Counted from the first letter of the stretch, positions 25,261 through 35,716 are shown. The stretch is 55,686 bases of DNA from Klebsiella pneumoniae (GCA_945869725.1 CAMBPO010000010.1:1-55686), one strand, 5' to 3'. The notes: generated from the sequence alone by a model not told the origin. Made by a program: numbers and translations.

Positions 25261-26958
25261 TTGACAGTCAAGGCACAATCCTCAACGCAGTTTACTGGAC
25301 AAACAATCACGGCGCGCATGGGCAAACATGGCTCACTTCTCGCCGTGATTGTGTTGTGTCTGCTGCTGAGTGTCCCCGTATTGACGGTGTTCTCCTCAGT
25401 TTTTAACAGCAGTGACGGTGTCTGGCAGCATCTGGTCGACACATTGCTGTGGTCATACATTTTTCAGTCTTTGCAATTGATGTTGGGTGTTGGGTTCATG
25501 GTCCTGGTGCTGGGCGTTGCGCCCGCGTGGCTGGTAACCATGACACGCTTCCCCGGCAGCCGCTGGCTGGAATGGGCGCTGGTGCTGCCATTGGCTATGC
25601 CTGCCTACATCATTGCCTATACCTATACCGGAATGCTCGATGTGGCAGGTCCTGTCCAAGGTTTTATCCGTGACACTTTTGACCTGCGCTTTGGTGACTA
25701 CTGGTTCCCGCAAATACGCTCGACTGGTGGCGCGATTACCATGTTGTCGCTGGTCCTGTATCCGTATGTCTACTTATTGTCGCGCATGGCTTTTCTGGAG
25801 CAGTCTGTGTGTGTTCTGGAAGTCTCGCGCACCTTGGGATCAAGTCCATGGTACGCATTTACTCGCGTTGCAGTACCTCTAGCCCGACCTGCAATTATCG
25901 CCGGTTTGGCATTGGTGCTGATGGAGACACTGGCCGACTATGGCACTGTCCAGTACTTCGGTATTTCCACCTTTACTGCAGGAATCTTTCGTACTTGGTT
26001 CGGGATGGGCAGTGCAACTGCAGCGGCGCAGCTTTCGGCTGTGCTAATGCTGTTTATCCTGGTGCTGGTGATTGCCGAGCAGTGGTCCCGCAACCGCGCG
26101 CGTTACCATCACACCAGTACCCGCTACTCACACTTACCCCGGCTTAGGCTGAAGGGCTGGAAAATGGCCGCTGCGCTGCTGTATTGCCTGCTGCCGGTAT
26201 TGTTAGGCTTCCTTATTCCGGTATTGCAATTAGCCTGGTGGGCCTGGGACACTCGCGCGATGGTTGATTTCAGTGCCTTCAGTCAGTTGTTGTTTAATAG
26301 TTTGCGCCTGGCATTTACCGCTGCATTGATCGCGCTAATGCTGGGGATGCTGATTACTTATGCCAAGCGGCTGCAGCCCGGGTTGCCCATGCGAACAGCA
26401 ACACGCGTACTAGGACTCGGATATGCCGTCCCCGGCACCGTCATTGCCGTTGGTGTGCTAATCCCATTTGCGTGGTTAGACAATTCGCTGGATGCGTGGA
26501 TGCGTGCGCAGTTCGGCATCGCGACCGGCTTGTTGATGAGTGGTACGCTGATCGCGGTGGTGTTTGCCTACATTGTGCGGTTTTTGCCGGTGGCGATGAA
26601 TACGGTTGAGGCGGGATTGGGCAAGATAAAACCCAGCATGGACGATGCTGGCCGCTCCATGGGGCTGGGTTCCTGGCAGATTCTGCGGCGCATTCACATA
26701 CCTATGTTAAAGGGAAGTTTGTTGACAGCCGCATTGTTGGTGTTTGTCGATGTACTTAAAGAGCTACCGGCCACCTTGATTCTGCGTCCCTTTAATTTTA
26801 ATACACTGGCTATTCGCACCTATGAACTTGCCAATCAGGAACGGCTCACCGAGGCGGCGGCATCCGCGTTGATGATCGTTATTGCCGGCATCATTCCTGT
26901 TATCATCATCAGCCTTTCTATCTCAGCCTCCCGACCCGGTCATGACAAACGCACTTGA
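25261..26958 (+). CDS. fbpB: Ferric iron ABC transporter, fused permease
   Basis: The 565-residue inner-membrane protein has about 12 helices and two copies of the binding-protein-dependent permease domain, as in FbpB/HitB. EAA-type loops that contact the ATPase are visible near EVSRTLGSSPWYAFTRVAVPL (first half) and DAGRSMGLGSWQILRRIHIP (second half). The start is TTG 25261, with AGGAA nearby. It overlaps fbpC by 17 bases. Confidence 0.94.
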   Translation: MTVKAQSSTQFTGQTITARMGKHGSLLAVIVLCLLLSVPVLTVFSSVFNSSDGVWQHLVDTLLWSYIFQSLQLMLGVGFMVLVLGVAPAWLVTMTRFPGSRWLEWALVLPLAMPAYIIAYTYTGMLDVAGPVQGFIRDTFDLRFGDYWFPQIRSTGGAITMLSLVLYPYVYLLSRMAFLEQSVCVLEVSRTLGSSPWYAFTRVAVPLARPAIIAGLALVLMETLADYGTVQYFGISTFTAGIFRTWFGMGSATAAAQLSAVLMLFILVLVIAEQWSRNRARYHHTSTRYSHLPRLRLKGWKMAAALLYCLLPVLLGFLIPVLQLAWWAWDTRAMVDFSAFSQLLFNSLRLAFTAALIALMLGMLITYAKRLQPGLPMRTATRVLGLGYAVPGTVIAVGVLIPFAWLDNSLDAWMRAQFGIATGLLMSGTLIAVVFAYIVRFLPVAMNTVEAGLGKIKPSMDDAGRSMGLGSWQILRRIHIPMLKGSLLTAALLVFVDVLKELPATLILRPFNFNTLAIRTYELANQERLTEAAASALMIVIAGIIPVIIISLSISASRPGHDKRT

Positions 26959-27985
26959 ACTCAGACATGTCTCTGTAGAACTGGAGAGAACGCCGATTGT
27001 GCGCCAGATCAGTCTGACGCTGAAAGCGGGTGACATCGGTTGTCTGCTGGGGGCAAGCGGATGCGGCAAAACCACGCTGTTGCGCGCAATTGCCGGCTTT
27101 GAGCCCGTCAGCGCCGGTGAGATATTCATTGCTGGTGAATGTATCAGCCAGTCAGGATGGCAGTTACCGGTTGAAAAACGCCAGGTGGGTATGGTGTTCC
27201 AGGATTATGCACTGTTCCCTCACATGAATGTGCGCGACAACATCGCATTTGGACTACGTGCCCTTGCCAGCACAGCCCGTCGACAACGAGTCGATGAATT
27301 GGCAGCCATGCTGCGGATCACAGAACTACTGGAAGCATGGCCGCATCGTTTGTCGGGTGGTCAACAACAGCGCGTGGCGATTGCGCGTGCGATGGCGCCC
27401 AAACCGCGGATTCTATTGTTGGATGAGCCTTTTGCCAGTCTGGATGTTGAGCTGCGTGAACAGATAGCCCGTGAAATCCGCCTGGTTCTGAAAAATGACG
27501 GCATTACCACCATTCTTGTCAGCCACAATCAATATGAAGCCTTTGCAATGGCGGACGAGATTGGGGTGATGAATGCTGGCACACTGCAACAGTGGAGCCC
27601 TGCGTTTGAGTTGTATCACGAGCCCTCCAATGCCTATGTGGCTGACTTCGTGGGAGAGGGTGTGTTCTTGCCGGGGACCGTGATTGATGAATTGCATGTG
27701 CAGACCGAGCTGGGTCTGTTACACACTGATCAACCGCTGGCTTTTGCGGTTGGAGAATGCGTATCCGTGCTGATCCGTCCCGACGATGTGATTCACGATG
27801 ATCACAGTCCGGCCACTGCCAAAGTTATCGACAAGGCCTTTCGCGGATCGCAGTTTTTGTACACATTGGAATTGGAAAGCGGGGCTCACGTCTTAAGCCT
27901 GGTGCCCAGCCATCACGCACATGGCAAAAACACCCAGATAGGCATCAAGGTGGAAATGGACCATCTGGTCGCATTTCCACGCTGA
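26942..27985 (+). CDS. fbpC: Ferric iron ABC transporter, ATP-binding protein
   Basis: The ATPase powers iron uptake through FbpB. Walker A is GASGCGKTT, the signature is LSGGQQQRVAIARA, Walker B is LLLDEPFASLD and the switch His is in VSHNQ. The last ~100 residues are a regulatory TOBE-type domain (VLIRPDDV, FRGSQFLYTLEL). I chose ATG 26942 (MTNALELRHVSVE), inside the end of fbpB; the frame is open further upstream. The protein has 347 residues. Confidence 0.94.
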   Translation: MTNALELRHVSVELERTPIVRQISLTLKAGDIGCLLGASGCGKTTLLRAIAGFEPVSAGEIFIAGECISQSGWQLPVEKRQVGMVFQDYALFPHMNVRDNIAFGLRALASTARRQRVDELAAMLRITELLEAWPHRLSGGQQQRVAIARAMAPKPRILLLDEPFASLDVELREQIAREIRLVLKNDGITTILVSHNQYEAFAMADEIGVMNAGTLQQWSPAFELYHEPSNAYVADFVGEGVFLPGTVIDELHVQTELGLLHTDQPLAFAVGECVSVLIRPDDVIHDDHSPATAKVIDKAFRGSQFLYTLELESGAHVLSLVPSHHAHGKNTQIGIKVEMDHLVAFPR

Positions 27986-28016
27986 GTTTAGCTAATGAAA
28001 CTGCATGTCTGGTTGT

Positions 28017-28415
28017 TTATTTGGCGTCGACCTTGGAGAACATCACTGTATTGAGCGGTTTGCCATCAATCTCAAATGAGGCAATTTCTACACGCCCGCT
28101 ACCTGGACCAAAAGGCCATTTGGCGCTGACATAGCCACTCATTCCGCTGCTGCTGACCATGCCGGCACTGATCCCGTAGTTCTTTGCCAAACCAACAGCT
28201 GTCCATTCACAAGCACCCTCTCCGGTTGAGATCAGTGCATAGAGGTTATCGCCGTATTTGGGTGATTTGCCCAGGTTTTTAACTTCCATGGTGCAGCCAC
28301 CACGGCCATTTTCACCGGACGATGACAGATAGACACCTTCAATCATGGTTTGTGCAGAGATGGGCAGTGCTGCGCAAAAACCGACTGCCAACAGCATGCT
28401 GCTGAATTTTTTCAT
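28017..28415 (-). CDS. Small secreted protein, unknown function
   Basis: The 132 residues begin with the signal peptide MKKFSSMLLAVGFCAALPISAQ. The mature part is rich in Gly and Ser and has two cysteines (GGCTMEV and GACEWTAVG) that could form a disulfide. No family is recognised. The ribosome site AGGAG lies about eight bases before the start. The gene is alone on the minus strand with its own upstream FNR-type site, so it is likely controlled by oxygen or nitrogen oxides. Confidence 0.82.
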   Translation of the reverse strand: MKKFSSMLLAVGFCAALPISAQTMIEGVYLSSSGENGRGGCTMEVKNLGKSPKYGDNLYALISTGEGACEWTAVGLAKNYGISAGMVSSSGMSGYVSAKWPFGPGSGRVEIASFEIDGKPLNTVMFSKVDAK

Positions 28416-28472
28416 TTAATTTGCTCCTTGATCTGCTGAATGGCCAATAACCTGATAATCACTCTGAGTGCG

Positions 28473-28514
28473 AGTGTAGGCAGTTTGGTAACCATTCGTT
28501 TTGATACAGATCAA
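28473..28514 (-). promoter_or_regulatory. Anr/FNR-type class II promoter
   Basis: TTGATACAGATCAA at 28501-28514 is a perfect match to the FNR/Anr consensus TTGAT-N4-ATCAA. On the minus strand a -10 TACACT lies at 28473-28478, giving a start near 28466 and placing the operator centre at -41.5. The only gene it can serve on that strand is the secreted protein gene starting at 28415. Confidence 0.75.
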
Positions 28515-28536
28515 GTGAGGACGCTTAACCGGGTGC

Positions 28537-29265
28537 TTAGCCCTGTTCTATGAAAAAAGTCTCCAGACTGTGTCCGGTAAGGCGTTTGATGCTGGAGAAC
28601 ACAAACCAGATCGCTATCATCATCACGATCATGCTGGGAATAGCAATAACCGGATAACTCAGTGCCGTCATGCGGCCAAGCTCAGCTGTGTACTCCGGTG
28701 TGCCGGGGGGGCTGATCAGGATAACGGTGGCCAGTATGTAATTCAGTACAGAAGACATAAAAAACGATGCAGCCACTATATAAGATGCCTGTGCCATACG
28801 CTGCCCAAACGCTGCTGTATTGCCGCGAGCCGCCAGTGCCGCATAAAGATCATCAACACGGATGATCTGTCCATTAAGAATTAGTGTTCTGACCAGTGGA
28901 AAACGCGTGTATTGGCTGCCCAACACCGCCAGTCCGATGATGCCCGGAATTGCGGCTTCTTTGATGGCGATATATTGCGGATCGAGTTCCAGCAGGCTGA
29001 TGCCGCCAGTAAGCATGACACTCACGATTCCCAGTATAGAAAACGGGTTGATTTTACCAGTGTCTTTCAGATCCCACAGACCGTAACCAATTGGGAAAGT
29101 CAGCGCCAGCACAATGCTCCATGCAGGGCCAAGGCTGTCGTCCCCGCTGAAGCGAGTCAGAATCACAACCGGTATGATGATATTGAACGCAAGATTACCG
29201 AGGAACCCGCTGCCAGACTTTTTTGATGGCCGGGATGGTTTGCTGCTCTCTGTACCCTCGGTCAT
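28537..29265 (-). CDS. VC0807-family membrane protein
   Basis: The 242-residue inner-membrane protein has about six helices after a basic, Ser/Lys-rich N-terminal tail. Phrases such as PIGYGLWDLKDTGKINPFSILG and GISLLELDPQYIAIKEAAIPG fit the VC0807 family, which is distantly related to intracellular septation protein A. The function is unknown. It lies downstream of the tRNA-Met gene on the same strand. Confidence 0.8.
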   Translation of the reverse strand: MTEGTESSKPSRPSKKSGSGFLGNLAFNIIIPVVILTRFSGDDSLGPAWSIVLALTFPIGYGLWDLKDTGKINPFSILGIVSVMLTGGISLLELDPQYIAIKEAAIPGIIGLAVLGSQYTRFPLVRTLILNGQIIRVDDLYAALAARGNTAAFGQRMAQASYIVAASFFMSSVLNYILATVILISPPGTPEYTAELGRMTALSYPVIAIPSMIVMMIAIWFVFSSIKRLTGHSLETFFIEQG

Positions 29266-29320
29266 AGTGTGGGCCTGGTCAAGATAAAAAGGCAGGTCTA
29301 AAGGGCAGGTGGGAAAGAGG

Positions 29321-29397
29321 TGGTAGCTACGAGTGGATTTGAACCACTGACCCCAGCATTATGAGTGCTGTGCTCTAACCAACTGAGCTACGTAGCC
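29321..29397 (-). tRNA. tRNA-Met (CAT), elongator
   Basis: Seventy-seven bases on the minus strand form a full cloverleaf: acceptor GGCTACG/CGTAGCT, D-loop AGCTCAGTTGGTTAGAGC, anticodon CAT in CTCATAA, T-loop GGTTCAAATCC, and an encoded CCA. The acceptor stem and body resemble E. coli elongator tRNA-Met rather than initiator or tRNA-Ile2. It lies downstream of ychF, as in Pseudomonas. Confidence 0.97.
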
Positions 29398-29464
29398 ATA
29401 ACAAGGCGCGCATTCTGTCTAACTGGGCGGAACTTGTCAAGATTGTATAGCCGGCTGTACTAAA

Positions 29465-30359
29465 TCATGGTCGCGGATTTATCCCCACCGCCTGGGTTCT
29501 GTTTAAGACTTGCAACCGTTTGTTTCTGATTTCTGCAACAAACAACTGGCCATCAAGGCCCATGGCTACATCATGAGGCAGATCTATCTCGCCTGGTTCA
29601 CTGCCAAAGGCTGAATAACGATTGACCACGCGACCCTGCAGATCGAGCTGAATCAGTTGACTGCGCTCAATTCCGTCGGAAATTTCGTGTGAATCACCCG
29701 CGTGGACTGCCCATAGATAGTCCTCAGCCCAGCGTCCATAACACCGATCCGTCAGCACGCTGGCGAATCAATCGACTATTCCGATAACCATCAGACACTG
29801 CAAACGAGCCATCTTCATAGACTTCAACATCCGTGGGTCGCGCATACCAGACGCCAGGTGCAAGACACGGCAGGCGTGTCAGTACATTGCGAATGCGCAG
29901 GCAGACTTCCAGATAACACGGATAGTCGCGGCTATAACTGTTCAGCAGATTGCCCTGCAGATCAAGCTGCATAACCTTGTTGAGCATGACATCAGTGATC
30001 CATACCGTGTCCTGATGAATGGTAATGCCGTGAGGAGACATAAACAGACCGGCGCCCCAGCTGCCCGTCTGCTGCCCGGACTGGGCGTCATAAATGACTA
30101 CCACGTCCTTGTCGATGATTCCGGTGTTGTTAAACGGCATCCCGGCCCGGTGCAGAAAATACACATTGCCGCGACTGTCGATGTCCACACCTGAACCTTA
30201 GTCGACGTCTGCGGTTGCCTGCGAAACAATTGCCGAGTCGCGAATCCACTGGTGGTTTGCTGGTGGCAGGTCGGTGGTTTCTGTTACATGCACCGGTTGC
30301 CAGCTGTACGCCAGCAAGCCGATCACGCTAGAAACCGCAACAATCACAGAGACGCGCAT
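29465..30359 (-). pseudogene. Broken NHL-repeat (peptidylglycine lyase-like) gene
   Basis: The reading starts at ATG 30359 with a signal helix (MRVSVIVAVSSVIGLLAYSW) and hits a TAA after 53 codons. The same frame then continues directly (GSGVDIDSRGNVYFLHRAG) to about 29724, where a one-base shift moves it to a second frame that runs to 29465. Together the parts give an NHL six-bladed propeller like peptidyl-alpha-hydroxyglycine lyase: SPHGITIHQDTVWITDV, then LPHDVAMGLDGQLFVAEIRN. An in-frame stop plus a frameshift argue for a dead gene; sequencing error is the alternative. Confidence 0.75.
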
Positions 30360-30439
30360 GTTTTGTGTGCTAACAGAAGGGCGCTATGGATGTCAGACAA
30401 GCAACTGCCGCAAGCAATTGGCAGTTTTTACATCATGAT

Positions 30440-31540
30440 TTACACATTAAACCGGAAGTGCATGACATCACCATCCTTGACGATGTATTCCTTGCCTTCC
30501 AGTCTCCATTTTCCTGCTTCCTTGGTACCGGCTTCACCTTTGTACTGGATGTAATCGTCATAGGCGATGACTTCTGCGCGGATAAAACCTTTCTCAAAAT
30601 CAGTGTGGATCGCGGCTGCCGACTGTGGGGCTGTAGCGCCCACCTTGATTGTCCACGCGCGCACTTCCTTCACGCCGGCGGTAAAATAGGTCTGCAGGTT
30701 AAGCAGCGAGTAACCGGCACGGATCACGCGGTTCAGGCCGGGCTCGGTCATGCCCATGCTTTCCAGGAACATCTGCATTTCTTCCGGATCGTCCAGTTCA
30801 GCGATTTCGGCTTCAATCTTGTTGCATACCGGCACGACAATGGCGCCTTCTGCATCGGCGATGGCTTGCACCACGTCCAGCAGCGGGTTGTTCTCGAAGC
30901 CGTCTTCGGCCACGTTGGCGATGTACATCACCGGTTTGGTGGTCAGCAGATGGAAGGTCTTTGCGAGGCGCTTGTCATCGTCACTCAGATCTTTCAGCAG
31001 GGTGCGTCCCGCTTTGCCTTCGTTGAGGTGTGGGATAAGTTTCTCCAGCAGCTCTTTCTGCGCCACGGATTCCTTGTCGCCGCCCTTGGCGGTGCGGGCC
31101 ACACGCTGCAATTGTTTCTCACAGCTGTCAAGGTCGGCCATGATCAGTTCGAGGTCGATAATCTCGATGTCTCGCTTGGGATCGATGCTATTGGCAACGT
31201 GGATGACGTTGCCATCTTCAAAGCATCGCACCACGTGGGCGATGGCGTCGGTCTCGCGTATGTTTGCAAGAAACTTGTTGCCCAGTCCTTCACCTTTTGA
31301 GGCGCCCGCCACGAGGCCGGCGATGTCGACGAATTCCATGGTGGTGGGGACAACGCGCTCGGGTTTGACGATATCTGCCAGCGCGTTCAGGCGCGGGTCA
31401 GGCATGGGCACAATGCCGGAGTTTGGCTCAATAGTGCAGAACGGAAAGTTTTCCGCTGCGATACCGGCTTTGGTCAATGCATTGAACAGCGTGGACTTAC
31501 CGACGTTGGGAAGGCCAACAATACCGCATTTAAAACCCAT
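30440..31540 (-). CDS. ychF: Ribosome-binding ATPase YchF
   Basis: YchF is an OBG-type P-loop protein that prefers ATP and binds ribosomes; it is linked to oxidative stress control. The P-loop is [15 protein letters not shown] at residues 8-22, and the G3 region is [10 protein letters not shown]. The altered G4 motif NVAE (instead of NKxD) explains ATP use. A TGS domain closes the C-terminus. Its 366 residues match the family. pth lies 16 bases upstream on the same strand. Confidence 0.97.
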   Translation of the reverse strand: MGFKCGIVGLPNVGKSTLFNALTKAGIAAENFPFCTIEPNSGIVPMPDPRLNALADIVKPERVVPTTMEFVDIAGLVAGASKGEGLGNKFLANIRETDAIAHVVRCFEDGNVIHVANSIDPKRDIEIIDLELIMADLDSCEKQLQRVARTAKGGDKESVAQKELLEKLIPHLNEGKAGRTLLKDLSDDDKRLAKTFHLLTTKPVMYIANVAEDGFENNPLLDVVQAIADAEGAIVVPVCNKIEAEIAELDDPEEMQMFLESMGMTEPGLNRVIRAGYSLLNLQTYFTAGVKEVRAWTIKVGATAPQSAAAIHTDFEKGFIRAEVIAYDDYIQYKGEAGTKEAGKWRLEGKEYIVKDGDVMHFRFNV

Positions 31541-31556
31541 GACTGGAATTCCTGTT

Positions 31557-32180
31557 TTAAGACTGTTTTTTGTCAGCGGTCGGTTTGTCAGGGGCGGTGT
31601 TGCTGTGCAACTGCAGCATCGCCTGACCCCATTGTCCGTTGACCATCTGGGGCAGGACTTTCATGGCCTGCCCGATATCGTGTTCTATCGAAATGCTGTC
31701 GTCCTTGCCAGGGTCACTCAGCACATAGTTTGCAACTTTATTCTTGTCGCCAGGGTGTCCGACACCAATCCGCAAACGGTAAAAATTATTGGCACCACCC
31801 AAGCCGCTGATAATGTCACGCATGCCATTGTGGCCGCCATGTCCGCCACCCGCTTTTAGTTTTGTTGTCCCCACGGGAAAGTCAATTTCATCGTAGGCAA
31901 CCAGCATATGTTCTGGCTCGATGTCGAAATAGTGGCACAGTGCAGCAACAGATTGTCCGCTACGATTCATAAAAGTGGTGGGAAACAGCAGACGAATGTC
32001 CTGGCCTTCAATCGAGACGCGACCGCAGTCGCCGTGAAATCGGGGCTCTGTACGCAATTCGCCACCATACTGGCGACAGATTGCGTCCAAAAACCACACA
32101 CCGACATTGTGTCGGTTATATCTATATTGCGAGCCCGGGTTTCCCAGGCCCACAATCAGCTTGAGCTTATGATTGCTCAT
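31557..32180 (-). CDS. pth: Peptidyl-tRNA hydrolase
   Basis: Pth frees tRNA from peptidyl-tRNAs released early from the ribosome. Motifs include [20 protein letters not shown] with the catalytic His of [15 protein letters not shown], and [15 protein letters not shown]. The C-terminal tail beyond about residue 192 is polar and not conserved. The order rplY-pth-ychF is the same as in Pseudomonas. Confidence 0.98.
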   Translation of the reverse strand: MSNHKLKLIVGLGNPGSQYRYNRHNVGVWFLDAICRQYGGELRTEPRFHGDCGRVSIEGQDIRLLFPTTFMNRSGQSVAALCHYFDIEPEHMLVAYDEIDFPVGTTKLKAGGGHGGHNGMRDIISGLGGANNFYRLRIGVGHPGDKNKVANYVLSDPGKDDSISIEHDIGQAMKVLPQMVNGQWGQAMLQLHSNTAPDKPTADKKQS

Positions 32181-32192
32181 GCGGGTTCAGTA

Positions 32193-32804
32193 TCAGGCTT
32201 CTGCGCCTTCAGTTGCGCCACCACGTGCTGCCTGTACCGCAACCACTGAGTGGTCAGAGTCATGGCCGTGAGCCAGGTCAACGCTTGAAACGCCTTTCGG
32301 GAACTTGATCTGAGAGATGTGTACTGATTCGCCCACACCAATGTCAGTCATATCAATTTCCAGGTACTCTGGCAGGTCTTGTGGCAGACAAATGATTTCC
32401 AGTTCAGACATGGTCTTCAGTATGCTGCCGCCGCCGATCTTGACGCCTTTGCACTTGTCTTCGTTGATCAGGTGCACAGGCACTTTCACAGTAATTGCAT
32501 GTGTGCTGTCAACGCGCTGGAAGTCGGCGTGCATAATGCGCGGTTTGGCGGGGTGGCGCTGCAGCGCCTTGATCACAACCTGCTGCGGCTTCCCATCGAT
32601 CACCAGAGTGATGATGTGAGAGAAAAACGCTTCGTTAGAAGTCGCTTTCAGGATGTCTTTGTGTGGAATCGAAATGGATTCCGGTGCAGATGTACCGCCA
32701 TAAATGATGGCTGGTATAAGATCAGCCAGACGACGCAGGCGGCGGCTCGCACCTTTCCCCAGGTCGTTTCTGGCACTGGCATTCAGTTCAAAAGCATTGG
32801 ACAT
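32193..32804 (-). CDS. rplY: 50S ribosomal protein L25 (Ctc form)
   Basis: L25 binds 5S rRNA in the large subunit. The N-terminal domain (ARNDLGKGASRRLRRLADLI, PAIIYGG) is L25, and the C-terminal TL5/Ctc beta domain (residues about 95-190) makes this the long form of 203 residues rather than the 94-residue E. coli form. Prs lies upstream and pth downstream. Confidence 0.97.
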   Translation of the reverse strand: MSNAFELNASARNDLGKGASRRLRRLADLIPAIIYGGTSAPESISIPHKDILKATSNEAFFSHIITLVIDGKPQQVVIKALQRHPAKPRIMHADFQRVDSTHAITVKVPVHLINEDKCKGVKIGGGSILKTMSELEIICLPQDLPEYLEIDMTDIGVGESVHISQIKFPKGVSSVDLAHGHDSDHSVVAVQAARGGATEGAEA

Positions 32805-32903
32805 AATGTCTCTCCGGTTTTAAAACGTTTACCCGACTTGCGACCGGTCTGATAAACGTGTGGTTAAAAAGATAAGCAGCGTTCTGTTTATCTCTGTTAA
32901 AAA

Positions 32904-33860
32904 TCAGTCATCCGTTCCATCAAACATGGCGCTGATAGATTCTTCATTGCTGACGCGACGAATGGATTCAGCCAGTAGTCGTGCCATGCTCAACTGACGG
33001 ACTTTTGCGCAGTTTTTAATGGCTTCGCTCAGTGGAATGGTATCGGTCACCACCAATGAGTCCAGCATGGAGTTGGCGATGTTCTCTGCTGCTTTACCCG
33101 ACAGTACCGGGTGCGTGCAATAGGCAACCACTTTTATGGCTCCGTGCTCCTTCAGTGCTGCAGCGGCTTTACACAAAGTGCCGGCGGTGTCGACCATGTC
33201 ATCTACGATAAGACAGGTGCGGTCTTTCACTTCACCGATAATATGCATTACCTGCGCTTCGTTGGCCTGAGGGCGTCGCTTGTCGATGATTGCCAGATCA
33301 ACATTAAGTTGTTTGGCGATTGCTCTTGCGCGAACCACACCACCGATGTCTGGAGACACGACAGTCAGATTTTTATAATTTTGTCTTACGATATCTTCGG
33401 TCAGTACCGGAGAACCATAAACGTTATCGACGGGTATGCTGAAAAAACCCTGGATCTGCTCGGCGTGCAAATCAACAGTCAGCACGCGATTCACACCCAC
33501 GGCTGAAATCATGTCTGCAACCACTTTGGCACTGATTGCTACCCGCGATGAGCGAACACGGCGATCCTGACGGGCATATCCGAAGTAGGGTATCACGGCA
33601 GTGATGCGATTGGCGGAAGCGCGGTGCATGGCATCGGCTGTCAGCAGCAATTCCATCAGGCTGTCATTGGTTGGAGCGCACGTGGACTGAATGATAAAGA
33701 CATCCTTGCCACGGACGTTTTCTTTGATCTCGACCGCAATTTCGCCATCACTGAATTTGCCGATATGCGCATCACCTAGTGGTATGCCGATATACCGCGC
33801 AATTTTCTCTGCCAGCAGCGGGTTAGCGTTGCCGGTGAAAACCATCAGATTATTAGCCAT
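32904..33860 (-). CDS. prs: Ribose-phosphate pyrophosphokinase
   Basis: Prs makes PRPP from ribose-5-phosphate and ATP for purine, pyrimidine, His, Trp and NAD synthesis. The start [20 protein letters not shown] at ATG 33860 is typical; the frame is open to 33959 but without homology. The metal and PRPP loop [18 protein letters not shown] and the ATP loop [10 protein letters not shown] are intact. The protein has 318 residues. A tRNA-Gln lies upstream. Confidence 0.98.
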   Translation of the reverse strand: MANNLMVFTGNANPLLAEKIARYIGIPLGDAHIGKFSDGEIAVEIKENVRGKDVFIIQSTCAPTNDSLMELLLTADAMHRASANRITAVIPYFGYARQDRRVRSSRVAISAKVVADMISAVGVNRVLTVDLHAEQIQGFFSIPVDNVYGSPVLTEDIVRQNYKNLTVVSPDIGGVVRARAIAKQLNVDLAIIDKRRPQANEAQVMHIIGEVKDRTCLIVDDMVDTAGTLCKAAAALKEHGAIKVVAYCTHPVLSGKAAENIANSMLDSLVVTDTIPLSEAIKNCAKVRQLSMARLLAESIRRVSNEESISAMFDGTDD

Positions 33861-34032
33861 GGGAAAAGTACCTTCAGACTTGCTCACGGGAGAAAACCCG
33901 CGCCTGCCTTGTGTCAATTTATGCTGTGGTCGTTTGATGGTGTTACCCGCCCGGGTCATTCGTCTAGGTCACTGGCATTGATCGGAAACATGATGCTTTG
34001 TGTAAACGGCTGACCCCGGGAATCCGAGAATT

Positions 34033-34108
34033 TGGCTGGGGTGGCTGGATTCGAACCAACGCATGTCAGAATCAAAATCTGATGCCTTACCAACTTGGCG
34101 ACACCCCA
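34033..34108 (-). tRNA. tRNA-Gln (TTG)
   Basis: The minus strand encodes a cloverleaf beginning TGGGGTG and ending CACCCCA-GCCA: D-arm CGCCAAGTTGGTAAGGC, anticodon TTG in ATTTTGATT, T-arm GGTTCGAATCC and encoded CCA. The U1-A72 pair and sequence closely resemble E. coli tRNA-Gln. It lies between ispE and prs, as in Pseudomonas. Confidence 0.97.
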
Positions 34109-34216
34109 AAAAACGTCGTTATTCTAAGCTATTGTGTCTTGGCTTGGATACCTGCGATTTTGACAAAAGCAGTTCTCATTACCTTCAGCCATCGACATTG
34201 CTGTTTACGAGTCACT

Positions 34217-35080
34217 TCAGTGACCAACATTGATCAACGCTGATTCGCTTATTCCTTTCGCGAAAAATCCGCTGATGTTACGCAGTGGACCCTGTTGATC
34301 GGTTGGCAATTGCCGTAAAACGTCTCTGGCAGATGCTTCATCGTGAAACGCTGCGAACACACTTGAACCCGTCCCTGTCATCCGCGGTTTGGAAAATTGA
34401 CTGAGCCATTCAAGCGCAGCATTTACCTCGGGATACAGTGTCCGGACAAGCGTTTCACAGTCATTTTGGGACTGCCCTGCCAGAAAGGCGGCCATTTTGA
34501 TTGCCCTTGTGTCGCGTGTCAACTGCTGATGTGAAAAAATCGATGCAGTGGAAACGTGGCATGCCGGGCTTAAAACCAGGTAATAAAGAGCGGGTAGAGT
34601 GACTGGTTGTAACAGCTCTCCCACACCTTCTGCCCATGCTGATCTGCCATGAACAAAAACCGGTACATCAGCGCCGAGGCGTAATCCTAGCGTTGCTAGC
34701 GTTTCACGTTCAAGCTGGCACTGCCACAAGGTATTCAGTGCGACTAGCGTAGTTGCTGCGTCGGAGCTGCCGCCGCCGAGCCCTGCGCCGGTGGGTATGC
34801 GTTTGATCAGTTCGATGTCAGCGCCCTGGGTTGCGCCGGTATGTTCGCGTAGTAAGTAAGCTGCGCGCAGCACCAGATTGTCATTTGTGGCCAGTTCGGT
34901 GGAGTTGCAGCTCAATGTGATCTGGCTGTCATCCCTGAGAGAGAATTTAAGTTCATCGCCATAATCAAGCAACTGGAAAACCGTCTGCAACAGATGATAG
35001 CCGTCAGCACGACGACCAGTGATGTGCAGAAACAGGTTTAGTTTGGCCGGAGCCGACAGCGTCAGATGGCTCAATGACAT
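34217..35080 (-). CDS. ispE: 4-(cytidine 5'-diphospho)-2-C-methyl-D-erythritol kinase
   Basis: IspE phosphorylates CDP-methylerythritol in the MEP isoprenoid pathway. It is a GHMP kinase: [22 protein letters not shown] at the start, the ATP loop [14 protein letters not shown], and [17 protein letters not shown] near the end. The length of 287 residues is normal. It works in the same pathway as dxs at 13401. The gap to lolB is three bases. Confidence 0.97.
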   Translation of the reverse strand: MSLSHLTLSAPAKLNLFLHITGRRADGYHLLQTVFQLLDYGDELKFSLRDDSQITLSCNSTELATNDNLVLRAAYLLREHTGATQGADIELIKRIPTGAGLGGGSSDAATTLVALNTLWQCQLERETLATLGLRLGADVPVFVHGRSAWAEGVGELLQPVTLPALYYLVLSPACHVSTASIFSHQQLTRDTRAIKMAAFLAGQSQNDCETLVRTLYPEVNAALEWLSQFSKPRMTGTGSSVFAAFHDEASARDVLRQLPTDQQGPLRNISGFFAKGISESALINVGH

Positions 35081-35083
35081 GTT

Positions 35084-35716
35084 TTACTCGGCGAGCGGCT
35101 CGGTTGAGGGCAAAGTCCAGTTCAGGCGAATCAGATCAAGTCGCAGTGGCGGCTTCTGAACACGGATTCGGGTTGGCAACGTCTGCTGGCCAAAGTTGGT
35201 ATAGCCCAGATAATCCACCCGCCAGCCTGCCTGCACAAAACTCAATAATTGCTGATTATCAGCGAATCTCAGCTCCTGACTTGGGCCCGGAGCAGGAATA
35301 CCTTTTATCCAGAAGTTCAGCTCGGTCACTGGCAGTTCATAGCCGATGCGGTCGTAGAGCAGTTGTTCCGGGGTGTCGGTAATGATGGGTTCTTCACCTT
35401 CCTGCTCAATCCGCACTTCGCCGGGTTTGCCATTGACTTCAGTCGCGCCAATATTGAAAGTTCCCCAAAGATTGATGCGATAGAGCTCGTTGTTCTGGCG
35501 CCAGCGTATGCGCGAAGAATGGGCTTCTTCGGCGTCCCGAACATTGATACTACCGGTAAATTCCCATTCGGATAACGATTCCAGCCCTGCTTTGCGCGCA
35601 TCCCATTCGGAGATCACCGGTGCGTCCATGCGCACGGCACCCGCACAGGACAGCAGAATGCCGCTCAGTCCTACAATAATGCTTGCCCGTGCAAGAGATT
35701 CGGTCAGTCCGGTCAC
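35084..35716 (-). CDS. lolB: Outer-membrane lipoprotein LolB
   Basis: LolB receives lipoproteins from LolA and inserts them into the outer membrane. The signal peptide ends with lipobox GILLSCAG, so LolB is itself a lipoprotein. The body shows the LolB fold phrases WEFTGSINVRD, IRWRQNNELYRINLWG and NFWIKGIPAPG. Its 210 residues fit the family. It overlaps the upstream TPR gene by four bases. Confidence 0.94.
   Translation of the reverse strand: MTGLTESLARASIIVGLSGILLSCAGAVRMDAPVISEWDARKAGLESLSEWEFTGSINVRDAEEAHSSRIRWRQNNELYRINLWGTFNIGATEVNGKPGEVRIEQEGEEPIITDTPEQLLYDRIGYELPVTELNFWIKGIPAPGPSQELRFADNQQLLSFVQAGWRVDYLGYTNFGQQTLPTRIRVQKPPLRLDLIRLNWTLPSTEPLAE

Noticed and set aside
30386..31859. Two long plus-strand frames across ychF
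   Set aside because: They are antisense to the clear YchF and Pth coding sequences and read as repetitive low-information protein.
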